This document shows, piece after piece, positions 1-5,243 of a stretch of 6,027 bases of DNA. The stretch covers positions 1-6,027 of the forward strand of contig JAFULE010000195.1 of assembly GCA_017483235.1 (NCBI GenBank), read 5' to 3'. Numbering within the stretch: position 1 is the first letter of the stretch; the number at the start of each line of letters is the position of its first letter. The translations under genes and the position numbers were made by a program. This stretch comes from Faecalibacterium sp. (lineage in GTDB: Bacteria > Bacillota > Clostridia > Oscillospirales > Ruminococcaceae). The notes under the pieces are model-generated. The model searched no databases and had not been told where the DNA came from. It saw only the letters and a program-made list of their open reading frames with translations.

Positions 1-845
1 ACCCCCTGCAGGGTGATGATGCCGCCCCGCCACAGCACCAGCGCCAGCGCGGCCGCCGCCGAAAAGTTGATGACCGAGGTGAACAGCGCCCGGTAATGCC
101 CCATGCGCACCGAGCTTTGGTACATTTCACGACTGGTAGCCGCAAAGGCCCCCTGCATTTTATCCTCGATGACCAGCGCCTTGGTGGTTTTGGCGCCGGT
201 GATACCCTCGTTGAAATTGGCGGTGATTTTGGAGTTGATCTCGCGCACGCGGCGGCCCAGCACCAGCAGCTTTTTCTGGAAGTAAACCGCGGCAAGGGCC
301 ACCAACGGGGCCAGCGCCAACACCACCAGTGCCAGTTTCCAGTTGATGACCAGCATGGCAGCTACCGCGCCCACAATGTACGAGCCGTGCCATACCACAT
401 CCATGCAGCCCCACGAAAGCATGGCGCCGATGCGGTTGGTATCGCTCATGACCCGGGCGTGGATGTAGCCCACACTGTTGGCATTGAAATAAGAAAGAGA
501 CAGGGTTTGCAGATGGTTGAAGCTGGCACGCTTGAGGTCACGCCCCACATACATTTCGATCTGGCAGGCCTGATAGGCCGAAACCGCGTTGAGAATGACC
601 TGACTGACCAGCACCGCCAGATAGGCGGCCAGAAAACCGCCCAGCCCGGCCATGCTGCCGGCCGCCACAAAATGGTCCAGCGCATACTGCTGGAACAGCG
701 GGATGATCACATCCCCTGCCGTGCCCAGCAGGCCCAGCCCGATCATGGAAAAGAAGATGCCGCGGTAGGGTTTGATGTGCGGCCACAGCTTGGGCAGGCC
801 AAACCACGGCAGATGAACATGGGGCCGTTTTTCCTTTGTGCTCAT
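1..845 (-). CDS. ABC exporter half-transporter (membrane domain; 3' end cut by window edge)
   Basis: Second subunit of a putative heterodimeric ABC multidrug-type exporter in the cytoplasmic membrane. Only the first 281 codons are in the window. They read without a stop and hold the six-helix type I exporter membrane domain (ABC_membrane family): hydrophobic segments near residues 30-50, 68-90, 150-168, 170-188 and 258-275. The coupling-region pattern SYFNANSVGYIHARVMSD (118-135) and NEGITGAKTTKAL (212-224) align with equivalent stretches of the upstream gene. The ATPase domain lies beyond position 1, so no Walker motifs can be checked. The ATG (845-843) overlaps the upstream TGA (844-842) as ATGA, and a strong AGGAGGTG ribosome site (858-851) sits 5 nt upstream inside the preceding gene. 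This indicates translational coupling and roughly equal dosage of the two subunits. The substrate cannot be told from sequence. Confidence 0.93.
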   Translation of the reverse strand, partial: MSTKEKRPHVHLPWFGLPKLWPHIKPYRGIFFSMIGLGLLGTAGDVIIPLFQQYALDHFVAAGSMAGLGGFLAAYLAVLVSQVILNAVSAYQACQIEMYVGRDLKRASFNHLQTLSLSYFNANSVGYIHARVMSDTNRIGAMLSWGCMDVVWHGSYIVGAVAAMLVINWKLALVVLALAPLVALAAVYFQKKLLVLGRRVREINSKITANFNEGITGAKTTKALVIEDKMQGAFAATSREMYQSSVRMGHYRALFTSVINFSAAAALALVLWRGGIITLQG

Positions 846-2668
846 GCCTGCACCTCCTCGGCGGTTTTCAGCTGCAGCTCGCAGATCTGCCGGTACAGGC
901 CCGGCTGTTCGATCAGCTGGCTGTGGGTGCCCATTTGGGCAATGCGGCCCTTGTCCAGCACAATAATGCAATCGGCATGCATCAGGGTGGTGATGCGATG
1001 GCTGATCAGCACCACCGTGGCATTGCCCAGACTGCTGCGCAGCCCGGCCCGGATGCGGGCGTCGGTTTCGGCATCCACCGCCGAAAGCGAATCGTCAAAC
1101 ACCATGATGGGGGTGTTCTGGGTCAGCATGCGGGCAATGGCCACACGCTGCTTCTGCCCGCCCGAAAGAGTGACGCCCCGTTCGCCCACCATGGTATCGT
1201 ACCCTTGGGCAAAGTCGGCCACAGCGTCCTCCAGACAGGCAACTTTAGCCGCAGCCTGCAGCTGCTGGTCGGTCAGATCATCCACAGCGATGCCGATGTT
1301 CTGCCCGATGGTGCGGCTGAACAGGAACGGCTCCTGCAGCACCATGCCGATATGGCTGCGCAGCCAGCCGGTTTTGATTTTATCCACCGGCACGCCGCCA
1401 ATGGTGATCCGGCCGTTTTCTTCCGGCAGCTCGTACAGGCGATTGAGCAGATGCACCAGCGTCGATTTGCCGCTGCCGGTGCCGCCCAGAATGCCAAAGG
1501 TGATGCCGCCGGGAATGGTAAAGCTGACATCCTGCAGCACCGGCTGATCGGCATCGTAGCCAAAGCTGACATGCTCGAACCGGATGTCACCGGTCATGGG
1601 CGGGGTGGTCATATCGGGGGCGTCCTGCTCGGCGGGGGAAGACATGATGTAGTCAATGCGCTCCAGCGCCACGCCGGTTTTGCTTAAATCGGCGATCATG
1701 CGGCCCAGCCGGCGCACCGGCCACACCAGCATGGCGTTGTAAGAGATGAAGGCCACCAGCTCGCCGCTGGTCAGCTGGCCCTGCACGCACAGGTACGAGC
1801 CGATGACCACCATCAGCATCACCTGCAGGCCCGAAAGGGTGTCGCCCACTGCCCAGAAGCCGGACAGCAGCTTACACAGATCCATCCATGCGTCGGTGTA
1901 TTTGTTGTTCTGCTTTTCAAAGCGGTCGCGCTCATAGGCTTCGCGGCCGAAGGCACGCACCACCCGGGCACCGGTCAGATTTTCCTGCGCATAGGTGGAC
2001 AGCACGCCCTCGTTCTCGTCGCATTCCATGAACAGATGGCCGATGCGGCGGTGAAACAGCAGCGAAAACAGGATGATGACCGGAAAGGTGACCACCGCCA
2101 CGGTGGCCAGTTTGACGTTCATCGAGAACATGAAAGCCAGTGACATGACCAGAAGCACCACAATGCTGAACACATTGACCAGCTGCTCGCTGATGAACTG
2201 CTTGGTGTTGTCCACGTCCGAGGTGCAGCGCTGGATCATATCACCTGTCTGGTGCTTCATGTGCCAGGCAAAGGGCAGCCGCTGGATGTGGTCGAACAGT
2301 TCGTCCCGCATGGTCTGGGTCAGCTTTTCGGCCGCCTGATTGTTCCAGTGGGTGACCAGATATTTGCACACCGCTGCGGCCAGCGCCACCAGCGCCACCG
2401 CCAGCGCCGCCACCCACAGATGGCTGCGCAGATACTCCCGCCCGCCCATCAGCTGCAGCAGCCACAGGGCAAAGGCGGGCATTTCGGCTAAATTTTCGCC
2501 CAGCGCGGCGTCGATGGTTACACGGATGATCTGAGGGCGCAAAAGGTCCAGCAGGGTGACCCCCACACCGGCCAGCGCACCACCCACAAAATAGCGGCGG
2601 CTGCCCCGCATAAAGTGCCACAGCAGCCGCACCGCGGCCCCTTTTTGTTTGTTTGGCGTCTGACTCAT
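842..2668 (-). CDS. ABC exporter half-transporter, complete, with degenerate Walker B (TM287/BmrC-like)
   Basis: ATP-driven export subunit of 608 aa with fused membrane and ATPase domains, expected to pair with the product of the overlapping downstream gene. The membrane domain covers about residues 12-335. In the ATPase domain I see the A-loop Tyr371, Walker A GGTGSGKST (395-403), Q-loop Gln445, the VGERG motif (494-498), signature LSGGQ (501-505), Walker B IMVFDD (521-526), D-loop SAVD (529-532) and switch His557. Position 526, normally the catalytic Glu, is Asp. This is the pattern of the degenerate-site subunit in heterodimeric exporters such as TM287/288 and BmrCD. The start was chosen at ATG 2668-2666 because GAGGAA (2678-2673) lies just upstream. 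A longer frame begins at 2743, but its two ATGs lie inside the predicted -10 box and its first 25 codons cover a leader hairpin. The substrate is unknown; multidrug or peptide export is typical of the family. Confidence 0.94.
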   Translation of the reverse strand: MSQTPNKQKGAAVRLLWHFMRGSRRYFVGGALAGVGVTLLDLLRPQIIRVTIDAALGENLAEMPAFALWLLQLMGGREYLRSHLWVAALAVALVALAAAVCKYLVTHWNNQAAEKLTQTMRDELFDHIQRLPFAWHMKHQTGDMIQRCTSDVDNTKQFISEQLVNVFSIVVLLVMSLAFMFSMNVKLATVAVVTFPVIILFSLLFHRRIGHLFMECDENEGVLSTYAQENLTGARVVRAFGREAYERDRFEKQNNKYTDAWMDLCKLLSGFWAVGDTLSGLQVMLMVVIGSYLCVQGQLTSGELVAFISYNAMLVWPVRRLGRMIADLSKTGVALERIDYIMSSPAEQDAPDMTTPPMTGDIRFEHVSFGYDADQPVLQDVSFTIPGGITFGILGGTGSGKSTLVHLLNRLYELPEENGRITIGGVPVDKIKTGWLRSHIGMVLQEPFLFSRTIGQNIGIAVDDLTDQQLQAAAKVACLEDAVADFAQGYDTMVGERGVTLSGGQKQRVAIARMLTQNTPIMVFDDSLSAVDAETDARIRAGLRSSLGNATVVLISHRITTLMHADCIIVLDKGRIAQMGTHSQLIEQPGLYRQICELQLKTAEEVQA

Positions 2669-2699
2669 AAGCTTCCTCATCTTGCAGTAAAAGCGTGAA

Positions 2700-2719
2700 G
2701 CCGCCAAGGGCTTGGCGGC
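2700..2719 (-). promoter_or_regulatory. Perfect inverted repeat in the ABC operon leader
   Basis: GCCGCCAAG and CTTGGCGGC form perfect 9-bp arms around 2 nt. As RNA this would be an 8-bp stem with a GCCC tetraloop. It begins about 13 nt after the predicted transcription start and ends about 20 nt before the ribosome site. The U-run after it is weak and displaced (CTTTTA, 6 nt downstream), so it does not look like an efficient terminator. It may be a 5' mRNA-stabilising hairpin, a target for an RNA-binding protein, or a DNA operator. The structure is clear; its role is inferred. Confidence 0.6.
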
Positions 2720-2738
2720 CTGTTGTCTGTTTGGGTTC

Positions 2739-2768
2739 ATCATACCATTCCCCTGTCGGGCTTGTCAA
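2739..2768 (-). promoter_or_regulatory. Sigma-A promoter of the ABC operon
   Basis: Reading the minus strand, TTGACA (2768-2763, perfect -35) is followed after 18 nt by TATGAT (2744-2739, 5 of 6 to the -10 consensus). The expected transcription start is near 2732, giving a leader of about 64 nt before the ATG at 2668. The -10 box contains the two upstream in-frame ATGs of the longer reading frame, so a transcript from here cannot use them. Confidence 0.75.
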
Positions 2769-2775
2769 TTTTGTG

Positions 2776-2786
2776 CGGTCAGACCG
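2776..2786. promoter_or_regulatory. Short palindrome between divergent promoters, possible operator
   Basis: CGGTC-A-GACCG is an exact 11-bp palindrome lying between the -35 of the ABC promoter (2768-2763) and the -35 region of the MATE promoter (about 2800). Its position would suit a regulator acting on both exporters. The arms are only 5 bp and do not extend further, and no regulator gene is in the window, so chance is possible. Confidence 0.25.
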
Positions 2787-2799
2787 GGCGTTGTGTTGG

Positions 2800-2827
2800 T
2801 TGTTTTTGGCAACGGGTATGGTATAAT
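2800..2827 (+). promoter_or_regulatory. Extended -10 promoter of the MATE gene
   Basis: A perfect TATAAT (2822-2827) is preceded by TGG, giving an extended -10 (TGnTATAAT). The -35 is weak: TTGTTT at 2800-2805 with a 16-nt spacer is the best match. Transcription should begin near 2834, leaving a leader of about 36 nt. It faces away from the ABC promoter; the two -35 regions are about 30 bp apart. Confidence 0.7.
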
Positions 2828-2869
2828 GAAAAAAGATGGAAAATTTTGAACGGAGGTGCAGCGCACTCT

Positions 2870-4285
2870 ATGAGTTTGAAAAAACTGTTTTCGGCCCGGG
2901 ACATGACCCTGGGCGCACCGTGGAAACGAATTGCGGAATTTGCTTTTCCCATGCTGCTGGGCAATCTGGCACAGCAGCTGTACAACACCGCCGACTCGGT
3001 AATCGTGGGTCGGTATGTGGGCGACAATGCGCTGGCTGCCGTGGGCAGTGCCAGCCCCATTCTGAACCTGCTGCTGGCATTGTTTGTAGGCATCGCCACC
3101 GGCGCGGGGATCGTGATCTCACAAAGCTATGGCGCGCGGGACCGCGCCGCCCTTTCGATGCACATCGGCAACTGCCTTTCGCTGGCTGGCATTGCCACGG
3201 TGGTGATCATGATCGTCGGCCCGCTGATCACCCGCCCCATGCTGCAGCTGCTGGGCACCCCCGCTTCGATCATTGACTGGTGCACCAATTACCTGAACAT
3301 CTTCTTTTTGGGTATTGTCGGCTTCTTCTTTTACAATATGCTGTCCGGTGTTCTGCGCGGCTTGGGCGACTCGTTCTCGGCGCTGGGCTTTTTGCTGGTA
3401 GCCGCCGCGCTGAACGTGGTGCTGGACCTGCTGTTCGTGGCAAAATTCGGTATGGGCGTGGCGGGCGTTTCGCTGGCCACCGTGATCGCGCAGGCCATCT
3501 CGGCTGTTTTGTGCTTTATCAAGCTGCGGCGGATGGGCGATATTTTTGATCTGAACTGGGGCACGTTGAAGCTGCGGCGCAAGAGCGCTTTGAAAATTCT
3601 GCAGATCGGCATTCCCTCGGGCATCACCCAGGCCATTATGGCCACCGCCGGCATGGTGGTACAGACCCTGACCAACAGCCTGGGCGAAACGGTGATCGCC
3701 TGCAGCGTGATCATCATGCGTGTGGACGGCTTTGCCATGATGCCCAACATGACCTTTGGTCAGGCCATGAGCGTGTACACCGGCCAGAACGTGGGCGCTG
3801 GCAAGCTGGACCGCGTGGACAAGGGCGTGAAGCAGGGCGCTTTGATGGCAGCCGGCTGCTCGACCCTGATCACCATCGTCCTGCTGGTGTTCGGCCGGTA
3901 TCTGTTCGGCATCTTTACCACCACCCCCGAATTGATCGATCTGGCCGTGCGGATGATGCGGCTGATGGCGGTGGGCTACATCTGCATTTCGGTCACACAG
4001 GTGCTGGGCGGCGTGATGCGCGGCGCGGGCGATACCGTAACCCCGATGTGGATCTCGATTATTTCCACCATCGTGCTGCGTGTGCCCTGCGCTTATTTGA
4101 TTGCTTACCTGACCCGCAGCGAGGCTTGGCCCAACGGCCAGCCGCAGGCCATCTTTATGTCGCTGATGATCAGCTGGACGCTGGGCATGGTGATGAGCGT
4201 GACCGTGTTCCGCATGGGCAAATGGCGTGAAAAGATGCTGCAGTCGATGGAAAGCCATCGCGCTGGCCGCACTATGCCGGACTAA
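2870..4285 (+). CDS. MATE family efflux transporter
   Basis: A 471-aa cytoplasmic-membrane antiporter of the MATE family, close in pattern to the clostridial and Bacillus YoeA/MepA-like group. These export drugs or metabolites in exchange for Na+ or H+. Two MatE domains are visible, about residues 20-185 and 245-410, giving twelve hydrophobic segments. The first half has the typical LYNTADSVIVGRYVG (37-51), LAAVGSASPI (55-64) and GAGIVISQSYGARD (78-91). The internal twofold repeat shows in VLRGLGDS (161-168) and VMRGAGDT (382-389), at matching places in each half. Length is normal for the family. The start is ATG 2870, preceded by GGAGGTG (2852-2858) with an 11-nt gap. The frame is open back to 2723, but that extension runs through the promoter. 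The gene is divergent from the ABC exporter operon and ends at the bidirectional terminator. The substrate cannot be predicted. Confidence 0.95.
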   Translation: MSLKKLFSARDMTLGAPWKRIAEFAFPMLLGNLAQQLYNTADSVIVGRYVGDNALAAVGSASPILNLLLALFVGIATGAGIVISQSYGARDRAALSMHIGNCLSLAGIATVVIMIVGPLITRPMLQLLGTPASIIDWCTNYLNIFFLGIVGFFFYNMLSGVLRGLGDSFSALGFLLVAAALNVVLDLLFVAKFGMGVAGVSLATVIAQAISAVLCFIKLRRMGDIFDLNWGTLKLRRKSALKILQIGIPSGITQAIMATAGMVVQTLTNSLGETVIACSVIIMRVDGFAMMPNMTFGQAMSVYTGQNVGAGKLDRVDKGVKQGALMAAGCSTLITIVLLVFGRYLFGIFTTTPELIDLAVRMMRLMAVGYICISVTQVLGGVMRGAGDTVTPMWISIISTIVLRVPCAYLIAYLTRSEAWPNGQPQAIFMSLMISWTLGMVMSVTVFRMGKWREKMLQSMESHRAGRTMPD

Positions 4286-4302
4286 AGACCTGTTCCGATA
4301 CT

Positions 4303-4358
4303 ACAAACAAACCCGGGGCCTGCAGCGGATACGCTGCAGGCCCCGGGCTTTATTCTTT
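4303..4358. terminator. Bidirectional intrinsic terminator between convergent genes
   Basis: A perfect 16-bp stem (4312-4327 with 4332-4347) closes on a GATA loop. On the plus strand it is followed by CTTTATTCTTTA (4348-4359), serving the MATE gene, whose stop ends at 4285. On the minus strand it is followed by TTTGTTTGTAG (4311-4301), serving the lipoprotein gene, whose stop is at 4367-4365. The stem is very GC-rich and should work in both directions. Confidence 0.9.
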
Positions 4359-4364
4359 ATTGCA

Positions 4365-4970
4365 TTACCCCTCAAACAGCTTGGCGGGGATGATATCCAC
4401 GTTGGCACGGTGCACATACACCAGCTTGCCGTCGATGTTGATCAGGGTGGTTTTGGGCAGATCGCCCGGAATTTCGGTGTAGCAGTTGTTGCCCTGGAAC
4501 AGCCCGATGGGGGTGCCGTTCTGGCTGGACACCAGCACCACCAGCTTTTTGCCGAACTGGTTGCGGTAGTTATTGACAAAGCGGTCGATGTCGATCAGGC
4601 CCACATCGCCGCCTGCCACCTCCATATCCGACGGGGTCTGGAAGTCGGTGATCATATCCACACCCTTCTGGGCAAACACAAGGGTACCGCCCACATGCTG
4701 CCACTGCTGGCCGTCGATGGTGATGTCGATGTAGGAGGACGGCTCGCCGTTTTCATCCAGCTCGCAGTCCATGGCAATGCGGTCGCCATATACGGTAAAG
4801 ATCAGTTCGCCGTAGTTGTCGTAAGAGGTGATGGTGTAATCGTTGCCCACCAGTTCGCCTTTCAGCTTGCTGAGGGCGGTGGTAAAGGCATTGCCGCAGC
4901 CGGTCAGGCAAACGGCCAGTGCCGCCGCGGCGGCGCCAAGCGCCAGTGCGCGCCGGAATTTATGTTTCAT
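4365..4970 (-). CDS. DUF5052-like lipoprotein of unknown function
   Basis: A 201-aa predicted lipoprotein anchored to the outer face of the cytoplasmic membrane. It has a basic N-terminus (KHKFRR), a hydrophobic stretch (8-21) and a lipobox LTGC (22-25) with Cys25 as the lipidated residue. The mature part has no membrane segment and looks beta-rich, with LVGNDYTITSYDNYGEL (40-56), IDITIDGQQW (81-90), the segment around 129-149 (RFVNNYRNQFGKKLVVLV) and the end LVYVHRANVDIIP (183-195). From memory this resembles proteins annotated DUF5052 in gut Firmicutes and streptococci; I could not run a search, and the function is unknown. The start at ATG 4970-4968 is favoured by AAAGGA (4984-4979) 8 nt upstream. 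A TTG at 5000 would add 10 residues but falls in a leader hairpin. It is a single-gene unit, convergent with the MATE gene and divergent from the YitT gene. Confidence 0.87.
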   Translation of the reverse strand: MKHKFRRALALGAAAAALAVCLTGCGNAFTTALSKLKGELVGNDYTITSYDNYGELIFTVYGDRIAMDCELDENGEPSSYIDITIDGQQWQHVGGTLVFAQKGVDMITDFQTPSDMEVAGGDVGLIDIDRFVNNYRNQFGKKLVVLVSSQNGTPIGLFQGNNCYTEIPGDLPKTTLINIDGKLVYVHRANVDIIPAKLFEG

Positions 4971-4992
4971 GTTGTGATTCCTTTCCTTGTAC

Positions 4993-5010
4993 GGCCGCAA
5001 GTGTGCGGCC
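4993..5010 (-). promoter_or_regulatory. Hairpin in the lipoprotein gene leader
   Basis: GGCCGCA (4993-4999) and TGCGGCC (5004-5010) make a perfect 7-bp GC-rich stem with a 4-nt loop, between the predicted promoter and the ribosome site. It begins about 13 nt after the predicted start of transcription, the same offset as the ABC leader hairpin. No U-run follows on the minus strand, so it is not a terminator. It may stabilise the mRNA 5' end or be an operator. Confidence 0.5.
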
Positions 5011-5029
5011 GGTCTTCCTCACCGGGGCA

Positions 5030-5038
5030 AGTATACCA
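5030..5038 (-). promoter_or_regulatory. Extended -10 promoter of the lipoprotein gene
   Basis: On the minus strand TGGTATACT (5038-5030) is an extended -10 with TATACT (5 of 6 to consensus). No good -35 is seen at 16-18 nt upstream; the hexamer at 17 nt is TGCCGA, a poor match. Transcription would start near 5023, with a leader of about 53 nt. Confidence 0.55.
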
Positions 5039-5112
5039 CAGTTCGACCGATTTCGGCATGAACAGACCGTAAACTTTCGGTTACAGCTTTTCTGCATCCG
5101 ACAGAAAGTGGC

Positions 5113-5141
5113 TTGACATCCGCCGGGCAAAAAAATATAAT
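5113..5141 (+). promoter_or_regulatory. Perfect-consensus sigma-A promoter upstream of the YitT gene
   Basis: TTGACA (5113-5118), a 17-nt spacer and TATAAT (5136-5141) match the sigma-A consensus at all twelve positions with ideal spacing. The spacer ends in an A-run and the -10 sits in an A/T-rich patch. Transcription should begin near 5148. It is the strongest-looking promoter in the window, yet a terminator follows almost at once. Confidence 0.85.
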
Positions 5142-5147
5142 AATTTT

Positions 5148-5243
5148 GTATTAGGCGGCAGCCTCGATCCACGTTTGTCAGGGAAAACTCTGGCAAACGT
5201 GTTTTTTTATGCCGCAAAAATCTATACAACGGGGTTTTGATGT
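5148..5243 (+). promoter_or_regulatory. Structured leader of the YitT gene (attenuator or short RNA)
   Basis: The roughly 96-nt leader holds three elements. First is a small hairpin AGGC-GGCA-GCCT (5153-5164). Second is a full intrinsic terminator (5170-5208). Third is TGCCGC (5210-5215), which is complementary to GCGGCA (5155-5160), so a read-through transcript could close a 6-bp stem around the terminator, or the GGCA loop could pair with TGCC as a pseudoknot. I recognise no known riboswitch, T-box or RAT sequence, and there is no leader peptide start before the terminator. Either a short RNA of about 60 nt is made, or the terminator controls the downstream gene. Confidence 0.45.
5170..5208 (+). 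terminator. Intrinsic terminator between promoter and YitT gene
   Basis: The stem 5170-5183 pairs with 5188-5201 over 14 bp (two G-U wobbles) around an AAAA tetraloop, and seven T residues (5202-5208) follow directly. It works only on the plus strand, since no T-run follows on the minus side. No plus-strand gene lies between the bidirectional terminator near 4350 and this hairpin, so it has no upstream gene to terminate and acts on the transcript from the promoter at 5113-5141. Confidence 0.85.

Noticed and set aside
5..14. CCTGCAGG-type palindrome near the window start
   Set aside because: It lies inside the ABC coding sequence and follows from common Leu-Gln-Gly codons; the similar CCTGCAG in the terminator stem is a coincidence of GC-rich sequence.
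96..1547. Long plus-strand open frame of 483 codons, and an overlapping one at 836-1687
   Set aside because: Both lie antisense to the two ABC genes, whose protein motifs are unmistakable. Their translations are low-complexity His/Gln/Arg/Ala-rich or Ser/Arg/Met-rich, typical of the complement of GC-rich coding DNA.
2700..2719. ABC leader hairpin as an intrinsic terminator
   Set aside because: The sequence after the stem on the minus strand has only a short T-run set off by 6 nt, so termination should be poor.
3119..4258. 379-codon minus-strand open frame
   Set aside because: Antisense to the MATE gene; the His/Gln/Ala-rich product has no recognisable domain, and no promoter or ribosome site was seen.
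4227..5072. 281-codon plus-strand open frame
   Set aside because: It runs through the bidirectional terminator and antisense to the lipoprotein gene, which has a lipobox and ribosome site. It is a shadow.
5148..5243. Known riboswitch, T-box or RAT antiterminator in the YitT leader
   Set aside because: The segment before the terminator is only about 22 nt and shows no signature I recognise for preQ1, fluoride, guanidine, ZTP or T-box elements. The GGCAAACG near the terminator is in its 3' arm, not the 5' arm as in RAT sites.
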